Under the pieces are notes generated by a model. That model had not been told where the DNA came from. It worked only from the letters and a program-made list of their open reading frames with translations, and searched no databases. A stretch of 64,000 bases of DNA, from positions 23,298,131 to 23,362,130 of the forward strand of contig NC_085050.1 in NCBI RefSeq assembly GCF_963662255.1, written 5' to 3'. Source of the stretch: Cinclus cinclus (lineage: Eukaryota > Chordata > Aves > Passeriformes > Cinclidae). Numbering within the stretch: the stretch's first letter is position 1; each line of letters begins with the position of its first letter. Positions 35,951 through 49,800 of this stretch are shown in pieces. Made by a program: the position numbers and the translations under genes.

Positions 35951-38900
35951 AGCTGCAATCTGCCACCCTGAATACATTATTTTGGAGGGGTAAGGTGTGA
36001 TAAATTCAAATTTCATTTTACTGTGGTCTGTATTAGTGCTACAAGCTGCAGAATACCCACTGAGTTGGTTGGTGTTATGCTTCCTTATAGGAGACAGTAT
36101 TAGAACAGGTATTTTCCCTACCTGTAGCTAAACCAAACCTGCTGGCTGAGGCAGGACACAATCCTGGGCTAGGCCATGTGTGCTTACTGATTTGTGGTTC
36201 TGTTATGAAGACCTTTAAAGAAGCTGTACTTATCTGTCCCATCCAAAATGACTTGAAGAGAAACCCACATGACATGAATTTCTAACAGCAGGAGGAAATT
36301 TTGGATTCAAGGGCAAGAAACTTAATTTATAATACACGTTCTTTGGCATGAACCATGACCTGTGGAAACTATTTTTACCTGAGTCTGTTTGCTGTTCTTG
36401 CAGCTCCCTGCTGATACTTCAGGTAGTTGTAGTCAGGGACAAACACGCTTTAATTTGGGTCTTTTATCATTACGCAGTCCCAGTCTGTCCCTGGCAACCA
36501 GTTTATACAATGCTGTGTAACACAGTCATGTATTGGTCACTGGTGCGCCAGGTATGCTGCAAGCTGCTCTGGCTTCAGGGCTTTATTGAAGGGTAATTCA
36601 GGCTTTTATTAAAGCTGTGTGTGGGCTGAAGCTGTTTTGTATTGGGCCTTGTTACAGCTCATGTAAGTAGCTGAAGCTGGCAAATGGTTGCAGCACATTT
36701 TAATTTGAATTCTAAGGATTTACTAAACATCAGTATACTTCAATTGTGAACATCAGTGTCTTCAGTTTCTGTTAGCAGAGAGGTGATAACTATGGCTAAG
36801 AAAAGGTCTGTTGTGTGTCGTTGGTTGTCCTCTACAACAGTATCATCTTCTGCCTCTTAATGGAGGTTGTCGTGGGGTGGGAGGAGATGCTTCCTGGGAC
36901 ATCAGTGCTGCAGCCCTCTGCTCCAGCGCAGGCTCGGAGCCAGAGCCATGCCTGTGGCTCAGGCTGCTTAGCAACACAGCCAGCAAGAGAGGAAATGAAA
37001 GGGGCAGGAGCACAGGAGAGTACAAAGCACAGTAAAAACCAGCTACAACAGGAGGAGTGTGAGAAATGCCAAGTGAGCTGGCTGCCTTACCTGGGGCAGT
37101 GAGCTTTAGTGCTGCAGTTACTGAGGGTACGTGCTGTGACTGTGCCTGTGTAGAGTTAATGCTGAAGAAACCTGAACATGCCTTTGAAACACTGCTGTAT
37201 ATTTTAGAGTGATTGCAGCAGTCCATTATTTGTTTTACTTTTTGTTTTAATTAGCAGTACAAACAGGGCTACTGAAGTTAGTTCAGTGTTTTGTAAACTT
37301 TTTTTTTTCATTCTGTTCAAGCTTCTGGGTTAAGAATCTACCAAAAGTCAACATTTTAATGATTTAGGCCTCATGAAAAAATAAGGAAAGGGTTGTTTGT
37401 GCCAGATTTTATTTTCTCACATTCTGAGCCCAGATATAGTTTCAAAGAATAGAAATAAAGTGAAAAACTAAAGAATGAATGTTATCTGTCTACTTATGTA
37501 TAATGTCACTAGCTAGGTTTTTGTTCCCTGCAGACATGATGACAAGGGCTTAGCGAACAGCTAGGATTTACTTTAAAACATCTTGGGTTTCAGAAAGAGG
37601 AAGATGCTTATTGGGGATGGCCGAGATCTTGGGAGCTGGGACAGAGATCTCAAACTGTAGGTGGTGATTTGTAAGCTGGATAGATGCAAGATGTTCCAGT
37701 ATTACAGTGCAGCCATTCCAAATGTGTTACTGCATTCAGAAAAAAAGTCACAATGCATAGACGTGTATGACAACTTAAAATGCTATTGAATAAGCCATAA
37801 ACAGAAAACCAGGAAGATGTTTTAAAGCTGTATCAGGCATGTGTAATCATAAAATAAATGCTTTTCTTTTTCATATTTTCTAGCTTATTTTACCTACTTG
37901 CCAGTTTTTAAATTTTAATCTTTGCCTGTTATTTCACACTTTGGCAGAAGTGTTTAGGACAATAATTGTTGTTTTAGAGTACTATGTATCAAAACACTTT
38001 TCATGAGAAGGTGCTCTTATATTATTTTGTATTGGGCACATCTATCTGAAATAAGGCTCATTTCTTGTCCCTCCTTGTTTTCTCCTCTTTGTTCTTATAT
38101 CTGTAGTTCCATTTGGAACTGTTACTTTTCCTTGATTTCCTGTGTCCTTCTTAAGTAAATTACCTCTTTTGACCCTCCCTACTTCTCATCGAAAGCCCTT
38201 CATGCTTTTCCTGAATTTACCCCTAAATTTTCCCTGTGAAAATTGTTGAGAAGGGCAGGAGCTTGCAAAACATGCTGTGTTTTTCGCCCACGCTGAAGAA
38301 ACTGGTGACTGCTGCTCTTCCAGACAGAGGAGTCTATTGAGCAAATTCGTTTGAGTTAGAAGGTTCCTGCCATTTTTGTGCTACCTTCCAGAGGTGAATA
38401 TTCAACAGTAAATATATAGAACTATCCTTGGAAATACTTGAGAAATATTGAAGAGTCTCAGGTAGGATTTTAGGCTTATCTGTTCAGACATGCACATTGC
38501 TAATTTAGAGCTCTACCAGGGATGACTGTGTGCAATCTATCATTTTTGTAACTGTTTTCTTGCCTGCCTGTTGAAAGCTGTAGTTATCTTACTCTGTAGA
38601 TGGCAGCATTGGGAAACTTAAAGCAACAAGTCAGATTTAGGACCAATGACAGATCCAGATGATATCTTAAGTCCACAGCTAGTCCTATTGCTTTCAGTGG
38701 GATCATTCACATGCTTAAGTACACTTCTGATTTTGGAGCCAAGCAGCCAATCCTTATCTTAATCAAAAGTTAGGCATAATGCAACATGCAAAACCTCTTT
38801 CACATATGAATAGTCTTTGGCTTAGATCCTCAGTTTACTTGCAGCTGATGCACAACTTTTGTCCAGTATATACTGCTGTGCAGTATATACACTACTCTTA

Positions 38901-39309
38901 CCATACTAAATAGAATTATTTTTGGGGGAAGTAAGGAAAGTGTGGGACTAACTCCAACAGCACTGGCTTTTGACACACAGACCAGTTTATCAATCTCAAA
39001 TATTTAAGATGGAGAAGCAGTTAGCTGGAAAAGGACCTAGACACAATCATATCCTCTGCCATTAATGCAAAGACAGCAGGGCCTGTGGTGGGCATTGGGA
39101 GCAAATGAGACTGGCAATGAACCCTCTAGTCACAGGATCCCTTTCCTGGTGCTGCCAGCAGCATGAAGAGGCTGATGTAAGGACTTCTGGTCAGTGAAAC
39201 TGTGGACTAAATGAGAACAAATGCAAATTGAGAAAAATGCAGCCAGAAGCATAGTAACAGCATTAAAGTTCCTTTGTGACCAAAGGATATAAAATATCAC
39301 TGGCGTTTT
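35951..39309. other. Intergenic sequence without recognised genes
   Basis: AT-rich sequence downstream of UCHL1. A minus-strand block at 37085-37173 has splice-like edges (discussed as a low-confidence finding). Otherwise I see only short poly-A/T tracts and chance open frames. Confidence 0.5.
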
Positions 39310-40080
39310 GTAATTTTTTACATATTGTACAGGATGATATTAAGTTATAGGGACTGGTTGACATTCCAAATGCTTTGAAGCCAAGGGACCTCAAGGGATG
39401 AGAGGATGGGTTAGAAGAAAGCTCATAGAGTTCAACAGGATGAGGTGCAGAACTTGGCACCTGGCTAGAGCCCCCTATGTCTGGGAGGTGATGAGCTGAG
39501 TTTCAGCCCTTCTGCAACCTGTGGGTTATGGCAGGTGCCAAGTTGAACATAAGCTCATATATTGAGCATTCTTCCTGTAGGGCAAATCACATACTGTGTT
39601 GGGAGTTATACTAGAAGGAATGAGACCAGCAGGTGGAGGGAAGTTATTACCCATTACTCCTAGTTGCACCTGGAATAGTGGTTCAGTTCTGGGTCCTCTA
39701 CCCAGTCCAAAAAGGAGGTGGAAGAATCTGGAGAAGGTCCAGCAGCAGGCTACAGAGGCAGGGAGCATGTGGCCTATGAGGAGAGACTGGTGGAGCTCAG
39801 TGTACATTGTCTGGCATGAAGGAGACTAAGGCAAGGTCCAGTTGTAGCTTACAACTATATCAAGGGCAACTGCAAAGGTCACAAAGTCATATTTTTCCTG
39901 GTAGTAGGAGATAGTCTATCAAAGGGCAGTAACTCCGAATTGCAGCTTGCAAGGTTAATTTCAGGAGATGTGGAAACTAGAAGAGTATTTCTTCATAGGA
40001 AAGTAATATGCTGGAACAAGTTGTGAGAGAAATGGGAGCATCTCCATCCTTGCAAGTGTGTAAGGGACCAGAATTAAACA
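39310..40080 (+). mobile_element. Old CR1 LINE copy, about 0.8 kb
   Basis: The order of segments follows CR1: 'ttcaacaggatgaggtgcag' with 'aacttggcacctggctagag', 'tggttcagttctgggtcctc', 'gtccagcagcaggctacaga', 'gaggagagactggtggagct', 'caagggcaactgcaaaggtc' and a final 'gctggaacaagttgtgagag'. It is highly diverged, lacks a clean 3' tail and has no open frame of note. Confidence 0.8.
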
Positions 40081-43000
40081 ACCAGCTTCTGTTAAAGTTC
40101 CTGAGGTTACCTACTACAGTATGAAAAATTAGAGCAGTGATCAGTGTTGCTCCATCCTCAGGAACTGAGGAAGTCAGGTACTTTCATTCCCTTTCAGGAA
40201 AGGGAATGAAATCTTGAAATCAGAGAACAAAGTCTAATAATGTTCTGGAAGGGAGACATTATCCAATAAAATGCAGGAGAAAAAAACCCAGAAAAATTGG
40301 AACTGGAGTGACTACAACCAAATGGACTGAGATGAAATGAAGGGCAGTGAAAAGGACTAAACCTTGCCAAAATTACTCCAAATCCTGAAATCAGGGAAGA
40401 AAGGTAAACAGAGAGGAGAAGAAATTGAAGAAATGGAATGCTAAATAAAGGGAAAAAATCTGAAATCCAGTGAAAACAATAAAAGTGAATGGGACGACAA
40501 GAAGTTCAAGGAAACAGATTGAAGCTTGCCTAATTAATCCTCATTGAAAACGCAAATGCTTTGTGTGGGGAAGTTGTTCCCTGCAGGAGGAGCTGGAGGC
40601 TGATGCTGCTGACTGCTGGCTTTCTCTGTCTGGGGTGGAAGAACAAGAATGGCTGCAGCAGATGCATCCGGGGGGAGATGCAGGTTCTGTTATTGATGGG
40701 AGGATTGTCACTTCACAGACAGCTGGGGAAGGCAGAGGCCAAAGAAAGACCTGAGGGAGCACTTCCAACAGTCAGTGAATCAGAAACTGGAATACGAAGA
40801 GTCCTCCCTGAGGATGCATGTAGCATCCCTAGGGGTGCCACAGGGAAAAAACAGAAAAATGAGAGAATTCTTGGACATTTTTCATTTGTCATCTTTCCAG
40901 CAGCACCATAAGACTCAATTAAGTTTCCCAATCCCCTAAATAATTGTGCATCAAAAACATTGTGCTAGATGAAGCTCAGTGAACAAATAATGAGCTAGGT
41001 AGAACTGATTTGAAAGTTCTGTAATTTTTGCTTAGATGAGCTTCAGATGTGGTTAGATAATGTTGCAAGGCCTGTAGTAAGATACAAAAAGTGAGATCTG
41101 CATGATGTTGGAGGAACCAGACTAGAAAAAGGTACTTCAGCTAGTTTAGCATTTCCAGCAGGGTACCATAAAAACATGACAGTCAATTTCATTGGTTAGT
41201 AACAGTCCATACCATAGTAAGAGGTATTATTACTTACAGCACTGTAGCCAGACTGAGTTGCATTTTCTTTTCAAGTTTTCATAAGTATGCATGTTAACAT
41301 TTTAGCAGAAGAGCTTCTATTCCTGGTGTGTTGAGAGTGGGAAAAGTGCAGCTTAACTATCCCCACCTTGCAAGTAAGGAATGGAGACATAGATCCCCTG
41401 GTTTTTATTGCAGTTCTTATATTTACTCTACTTTGGCTTTGGGCCTGAGTTAATACACCCTCCCTCTTAGCTGGACTTATTAGCTAAAGCTTAGTGTTAG
41501 GCTAACCTCAGCTTGACTGACTTGGAGAACAATCAGGTGAACTCACGTCTGTCTGCAAAGAGTTCTGTAAAGTCTGTATTGATATACACAGTCCCCCGAG
41601 TCCCCTTATAATGCCTGAAGATATTTTTCCAGTAGACTTATATTGCAACTCAACACTCAAGAAATACTACTTTCTCCTTCTTTTTCCCATTCCACAAAAA
41701 TGTTTAGCAGCACTGGGGAGTTGAGGACATCTACAATCTAAATTATAGATGATTATATGAAGAGTGGTTGCAGCATTCAGGCTTTCTGGCAGAAAAAAGG
41801 TCAGGTGGCAAGGCTGTGGCCATATTCCTGTTTATCTGAAGAAGTATTGATGAAGGAACAAGATGATTCAGAGAAGAATATCATTATTTGGCTAGCTTGA
41901 TACTTTATCTGACTTTACCAACCATTCTTTCTCCTTTCACTGAACAATGGCCCTGAAGATAAAGTCATGTCAATAAACAACACATTTCTCAGGATCAATT
42001 CTTACTGAACAATGTGAGAAAAAAGGCTGAGTGGCTAATTTTTTCCAACTTCAGAAAGCAGCTGTTACAGGTTTTTGATGCAGCCCAGTGCTGTTATGAA
42101 TGTGATCTTCCCTAAATACACAGTTTGGGACCTGATTTTCAATTTTCACAACCCTCTGAGAAGAAGTCATAAACACTGCTGCTTTTTAAAAATGGTTAGT
42201 ACCAGCAGCAGTGACAACAAACTTTCCTGTAAAATGTCATTCAAATCTTTTACCAAAGATGGCAAAATCCTGTCTGGTTTGAGTCAGATGAGTGCAAGTT
42301 CATGACCCTGATTGGGCTATGAGGGTTTAGGAAAATTGTTGCTCTTTGTGAAAATGCAGTGTTTCAGGTCAATGAGAAACTGCTGGTTAAGCAGCCAGGG
42401 ATCTTGTACAACATGTTTTACAAAAGTTGTTTCATTTCTATGGTCTGTCTGCCATAGCTGCTACAGAGATCCATATCAGTCAGGTGACAGACTTTAATCC
42501 TTTGCTTAGCTGTAGTGTGGATGTGTGTAGCTCGTGAGTGTCACTTCTGAGGCTTGTAGTAGGGAATGGTCCTGGGAGAGCCTGGGACTGCAGCCTGTCT
42601 TTGCTGCAGGGAATGTGCTTGCTACGTTGCAGGCTGAGAATCACAAACTCATTGACAGAGTAAAAAAAATTAGGAAGAAATTAGCTTAAAATCTCTGATT
42701 TTTCAAAGCTTGAGATATTTCTTCTGCCAGCCTCAAAAAATTTTAAGTGAATTTTTTTAACTCTGTAACTTAGCTGGTGTTTTTGAAAGCAAAATCCACA
42801 ACTGCACTTGGGTCCCTCTGAGTGCAATCAAAGGAAAAGAAATACTGCTACTCAAATTTTGAAACATTAGCTCCACAGCAACACTGGTTTTGTTCCTAAC
42901 TCATTTGATGCATGCATGTCAGGAAATTTCATTTGGTTCATTATATTTGACGGAAAAAGTTCCCTGCTCAGATACATTCACTAAATTCAGCTCCTAGGCT

Positions 43001-43656
43001 ACAACAGGCAGATTCATTTTTAAGTACTGTGTAGCACTTGGGGTCTGATTTTACGGAGCACCTCAGCTCATGGCTAGCCCATGATGTCAGCTGAACTCAA
43101 GCCTTCAGTTAGGCTCTAGCACATGGTTGAATTTATGTATAGGCTGAAGTGATTTCCTTAGTCATACACTTGATGGTATTTCCACATCTGTTTAGACTCA
43201 GAGCCTGAACTCATTGCATGAGGAAGGCAAAAGTCCATTTGTCTTCAAGCAGAAGCCCCTCCCTTGGTATTTTTCACTCTGAACTGGACAGGGAATTAAC
43301 AAACTGCCCATCCTTCTTATAAAATTGTACTAATTCTACTACATCAAGTGGGACATCTTTCCTTGGAATGATCATACTTTTCCAAGTCTTCATATCCTCA
43401 CTCATCTGACTCCATTTAGCACAGGAAATTACAGTTAAGCTGTAAGAAGACTTACCCAGACTAAATCCAATGTTTATAAATTAGAACAAGGCAGAAAATG
43501 TGGATCTCAACAAAGTAACCATACTCTGAAGTGTAAGCATTCACAAGTTCAACCACAGCAGTAACATGAGTTTGTATAAATAATGAATGCATTTTTAGAA
43601 TATTTGCTCACTGTAATGTAATAGATAATATTTGTGTTTATTAGAGGAATGCAGAC
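40081..43656. other. Intergenic sequence, possible 3' end of the minus-strand gene
   Basis: No confident exon found. A 116-residue plus-strand open frame at 40561-40911 has no recognised homology. If the minus-strand exon chain described below is real, its last exons and poly(A) signal would be expected here or further left. Confidence 0.4.
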
Positions 43657-43810
43657 CTGTGAGGGCTGTCTCTGCCTTCATTCTCAGACAGGAGATTTTT
43701 GGACTTTTCACCAGCAGTGACCACCAACAGAGCGACTTCCTTCTCTTTGGGATTTTTTTCCATAAGAATGCTGCTGGAAAGCTTCTTAAGAAATAAGCTC
43801 TGTAAATCTT
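43657..43810 (-). CDS. Candidate gene, exon with SLFLKKLSSSIL peptide
   Basis: The acceptor cttatttcttaag opens 154 nt that end in CCTCACAG|GTCTGC. The frame (incoming phase 1, outgoing phase 2) encodes 50 whole codons including SLFLKKLSSSIL and EKNPKEKEVALLVV, an amphipathic leucine pattern followed by a charged, Ser/Asn-rich end. The phase fits the exon at 44850-44919 exactly. A different frame of the same block is also open, so peptide character and phase decided the choice. Confidence 0.6.
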
Positions 43811-46800
43811 CTTAAGAAATAAGACAAGTTGGATATGCTTTATCCAGTTCCACAATATTTTTCATGTCTATGGCAAGATCTCAATATTTGTCCTTTCAGT
43901 ATTTCAGCAGTCAGGCCAAGGTATATTTATTACATCTATGCAATAACCTCTCATACATTATGGACCAACAGGTGAAGAAAAGGCTCTCTCCAGATAAAAG
44001 AGCAGATCTAGCAGCAGCGAGGGCCAAAACCAGCCACAGTTTAGATTTTGTGCTGTCCTAAACAAACCACTGACTGGACACAGATCCATTATTTTCTCTT
44101 ACGTAGATAAGATATTTTCTGTGCATTGTGTAAAATATGCATCATCCAACATGGATCATTATAGTATATATCAAAAATATGGACCATAATAGTATCAAGA
44201 GTTATTTCTAAAACTTTAAGTTTTTTTAAAAAATCTTAAATAAGAAGTCATAAAACCTAAATGCAGCTAATACATGGTAATGCTTTAAAATGCCTGAGAT
44301 AGAGCTACTGCTCACAAGCATATTCACATGCAAGAGGAAGAGGATTAGGAGCAAAAATAAGAACAATTACTTCATTGAATTTAGGGGAAGTTTACCATAC
44401 ACTGACTTCTGGAACACACTAGGTTTTAAATTCTATGGTTTGCATTTCTAGGATTTAAATTAGGCTCTTGCTAGCTAAAATTTGTGCAAAGAGATTGGCT
44501 TTAGCTGTTTTTTGTTGAACCACTTTTCTTTATGGATGATTGCAAACCCTTCAGGGATTACCGTACAAACACTCTCAAAATCAACATTGGTGAATATGTG
44601 GGGTAGGGAGCATAAATTAGGGAACTTCAATGCCCAGTCAGTGCTTGGCCATGGCAGAATAAGAGGCCAGACCCTCAGGGGAAGGGCTTTGCCCCTTGTC
44701 TCTACATAGAACCAAAACCAGTTAAACTAGGCAGGCCACTCAGCATTCCCATTTAGGACCAGCTTTAAAAAGGCAAATAGCTGCACTGTGCACCAACAAA
44801 TTCAGCTTAATGGAAAGTTTTAGCACCCAGGAGAATTCTGGCCCATGACCTAGATAATACAGAAGCAAACCATTGTGTGACAACATCTCTTTAGCAAATG
44901 TAGTACTGCAGTCAGCAGTCTGCAAAAATACTCACTTTCAAAGTAAGCTTTCAGTAAAGCTTTCAGAATAACTTTTGTTTCAGGAGGGAATCACAGATGC
45001 AAGCACTAGAAAGGCTTTTCAACACCTGTTTATTTATTTATATTTATTCTTATCTGGGGCAAAATAAAGGCTTACACATTTTGTTTGCAAATCCAGCATG
45101 GACAGTGAAATCTATAACAAAACAAAAGGGTACATGGGGGTACCCTTAAAGCTCTGTCCAGCATATATAAGATAATTAGCTGGAAAAAACATCTGCAAAT
45201 ATTAATATGCATGCACTTTGTAAGCTGTGAAAAAAAATAAATCACCTATTGTAGGAAAAATGATCAAACTCATGCCATTTACTGTAGGGAATTATAGTTG
45301 ACCTTTCTGCATTTAAAAAAAAGACAGAAAATACTGGAATGGAATACTGGCTTCCCAAACTACAGCCTGTGCATGCTCATGGTACTCAGGCATAAAACTG
45401 CACCCACATACAGAAGGCCAGGCCTCTCATTTCCTAGTGAGTTTAGGTCTGTAGCTAATCTGAAAAAATGTTTAGGGTCTGGAGTGGTTTTTTAATGTAG
45501 AAATGTACTGCATTATAACATATAGATTTTGAACTTGAATTGGTAATGAGTTTCACTTACATCTTGTTGCCCAGATGTGTTTGTCTTAGTACATCTCTAA
45601 GTGCGCCAGTCTAGGAAGCCTTCAGGGTGAGACACAACAGATGGACAGCAGCAGTCCAGGTCTGCATTTCTTTGAAGCAGCCACAAAACATGAACTATAC
45701 TGGAGTTTAACTGGCACACACTGGTGAGGGCATGTTTCCCAGAAAGGTTTGTGTCCTAAAATATCCTCTCTATTCCCACGGTATCTCAAAGAGTGACAGT
45801 TTCTCTCAATTGAGCTAAAAAAAAAAAAAAAAAGAGACTCCATGGAACTCTCATCTCAATTATATTGTCATGCCCTTACTCTTGCTGAATATTAACTACT
45901 TTCTACAGCCTGATGGACATTTAGAAAAACAAAGTATTCACTGACATGACAGGCAAAGGAAAAATGGCAGTGTTGACAGAACTACAGGTTTGTATTTCTG
46001 GAATGGCAGCATATAGACTCTAAGATTTTGGTTTTAACAATGATTTTTTTACCTCCCTGGGCCTAAGATCATAAGCATTAGTCCTGCTGGAAGACAAATT
46101 TTGATTCTCCCTGCCCATTCAAAGTACTTTCCCCAAACTTATGTCTACAGCTTTTGAAAATATAACACATCCTATTCATTTATTTATTTTTTACCAAAGA
46201 AAGGTAAAGAGTAGTTTTCAGTAGTGAAAGACTTAAAACTTTTTCTTTTGAAACTGTCTGTTAATTTTTGGTTTGTGGTTTTTGTTTTCATTTTCTCAGA
46301 GTTGTTTTGCAAGTAGGTTTTTGCAAGCGTTGAGAATGGATCCACAGAGATCACACTGATGTAAACAGGCACAAAAAATTAACTTGCACAGGGAAGCTGT
46401 TTTTTCCAGGTTTATGTCCTCCAGAATCAAGTTTTGAATGAAGCAAGTTTGGGCAAGAAGACAGTATAAAGTAACTGAAGTTAAACATTCCTTTCATTTA
46501 GCTTAAGAGCTGTTCATCCAATTCCTTTAGGGTCATAAACCCAACTCCTAAGCCAGCTGAAGCTGGTGGCAAAGTGTCCAGGGATGGCACACTGTACTGC
46601 TTCAATCCCAAGTCTTCTTTTATTCACCTGATGAAAATCTAGAGACCTACAAGAGGCAAGAAAGCCATTATTGCCCAAAGCAATGAGGAAGCTCACTGAC
46701 AAGCCACAGTACTGTGGACAAGTGGTAGAAAAAAGAAGGAGGGCTGGGCCGTCAGACCAGTCTTACATTCAATACCCTGCTCTGCCACCACTACTCTTGA

Positions 46801-49800
46801 GAAACCTGCACAAAGAAAAGCCCTGCACCCACACATTTTGTCACTCAAGTAAATATCAGCCTTCAGTCAGGCAGCATGATCCTCTACAAAACCGATGGGA
46901 AGAGCAAGGGGCTTATGGCTGGGGAGCACAGAGCTGTAAACCTACAGAGGAGGGCACTGCTTAAACCAGGCGATGGGAATACTGAGTCTAGACACAGTTT
47001 TTCCCCAAAAGGAGTTAAACATTGTGATGGCAAGAAGGAGATATTTATCCCTGATTAATACTGCTACAGTGAATAGTCTCCTACTGCTAGATGCCCTTTT
47101 GAATGAGAGAAAGAGACCAGACAGGCCGTCCTGGGTTATGTCACTTCTCTGGCTAGACATCTTCTCCTGCTATGCTGCCAAAGCATACACTGAATCACTC
47201 TATATTTAACTAAGTTTAACTATTAAGCACATTATAGTGAATAGTTCTCTCTTCCTGCAGTGGTCCCCCATTTGAAAGCAATTACTAGTCACTGGGATTT
47301 AACACAGATTTAACTCTCTTTCACACCAGTGTCTAGCTTCATACCATGAAGGCAACATCTCTCCTTGCCTTAATGTATATCCAGTTTCTTTATGCAAAAG
47401 GTATTTTAGAGATCCTTACATTTTATTGTACAAGATAATCTGGTGGTGGTACACAGCTGATAAAATACAGAAGCATCAGAGGCAGAAAAATCAGGAAGCT
47501 GGAGGCAGACCCCCGACCTCCCATCAGAGCCTTTCCCATTATGTGACAGCAGATGTGCCCTTCGAGAATTATAAAATTTTAGTCAATTCTGTTCTGTGTA
47601 AAGCCTCACCTAAGTACTTTACTAGCCTACTCACTTGGTAAGATGAAGGCTGAGTTTAAGAGTGCCCTGACCCTTAACTCAGATCACCAGGCAATTCTGT
47701 GTTACTAGGAGATGGAGACCATCTAGGAAAAAATAAATGCAAAACAGCGACTACACTGGTAGAAAAATACAGCTTAAGCAGGAAAGCTGAACAAGTTTTC
47801 TGAGGATTTTAGTAGTGCCTAAAGACTGAGCACAGTGCTCAGAGTTTCCTGTTGGATTTAGTGTTTAGTCCCACCTGATGGTTAAAAGAGTGCCGTGGTT
47901 GCTGAAGGTACAAAGTAAGGTTTTGGAAGGAAGTGAGACCTCAGTTTGCAGGCTGATGCTGTGTTCTGTCTATAGATGGCACTGTAACTTACCGAATGCT
48001 TTGCTTCCCTGCCAAAATTTTTCTAGCATTTATGCTATCTCAAAAAGCACACTGATGGTGAAAAAAATCCCTCAAAACCATCAGTAACACTGAGATGCAC
48101 CTCAGATAATGGGTGTGGTTTCTAGACTCAAGAGCATTATAGCATTTTACAGGATCTGGTCGAAAGGCATTATCATTCAGGATCTGTGAATGGTCCGTAA
48201 CATGAACTTGGGGTAGAATGAAAAAGGAAGCTTAACATATAGTGGTGTTTGACAGATTTTTCTTTGGCGAGTTTCTTCAATTGCTTTTGCTCCCACATAA
48301 ACTTTAAAAATCCATAGGAAATCAGATGGTCCTGGCTGAAACAACTTCCGGATTTTTCCAGGGTGAACATAAATTCAAATGCATTGTAACACATTTGAAG
48401 CAATTAATGTGCAAATGATTATCATTATGAGCAGGAGCTAACTAAAAACATCTGCTCACATATGACAAGTCATGTGTGATTCCCTCCATTATCTTTCTCT
48501 TTGCACATAACTTCTGTCTCAGCACTACCTTGAATAAGTAGTTTAGCAAACATCATGGCCAACTTAACTAACTCTGTAACCACAGAAGACTTCTAAAAAT
48601 ATCATTGAATGAAAACAACCTATATAGAAAAACTTTGTTCATCAAATTTACAGTAGTATCAACAAATTACCTCGATTCAGAGCTTCATGAAATCCACAGG
48701 GACAGCTCAGCAGCCTGGCTTTTTCTCAGAACATGGAGCTCACGTTACAGCAAAGTGGCCTTTTTAAGTGTTACAGCTTTAACCTACTGTAGCACCAACA
48801 ACCACCCACACCACTGAAAGCAAAGTAGCAAGTAGTTACACATTCACACCATTCACTTTTAAACTCGAATGAAAAGAATATTTCTGCATAACTCCTTCAG
48901 TGATGGTCCCCCAAAGATTTATGTTCCTTTTTCAATAACCTCAATATATATACATGCATATGTATGTATGCTATAAAAGCATTATCAAATTGCATTTTCA
49001 ATCTCAGACGCAACTTCAGTTGTACATATAATTTTAGAGTGGATTGTCATTATATAACTTCTTTTGTGACAGTTCTCCTGCTTTTATCACCCAGACTAGT
49101 AACTTGTAAATATCTATGAAAAAAATCAGTGCTTTTATATTTTGGAAATTTACGGTAGTATTCTTCAAAATTAAATAAAGGTATATAGAATGTATACAGT
49201 AACTGAGCCAGATTTATGGTTACAATCATGAAGAAACAGGCCATTGTTTATGCCTGTTAAGCACAGTGTATTTATTTGGTGGAGAGCAAGAGATTTAGTA
49301 TGCATTTAAGCATTTGCTTCCTTATTTTTTTGCATATTTTCTATAAAGGACGTGTTAACTGGGTTATACTCACTGAAACAGGTTCAGAAAGTCAGTCCTA
49401 AGTTTCATAATCATTCACTATGTTATAAACTGAGGATATCTGTTGATGTAAACATCTCCCTCTGTACTTCTGCACAGTGTTTCTATAAGAAGAGAAGAGT
49501 CAGGTGATGGCTTTTTGTATTATCACAAGTTCTAAATGCAGAGTGTTTCAATTAAGTCGTTTCAATTCAGGCATGGAAGACCAGAAGTTTTAGAGGGAGA
49601 TAAGAAATTAACTCCAGAAGTTAGGGTATAATTTTCTCACTGTCCAGTCTTCTCTCTGGGATGGGGTGCAGAAGCCTCATCTCGCTGCTGTGGGTTTCAC
49701 AGTCACAAGCATTGAAAAATACAAATGTGTTCAGAAAGTTTGTGTTCTTGCCAAGTTCACAAGGGGAGTGAAGCAGAATTAGCAAAAAAAAACAACAGAG

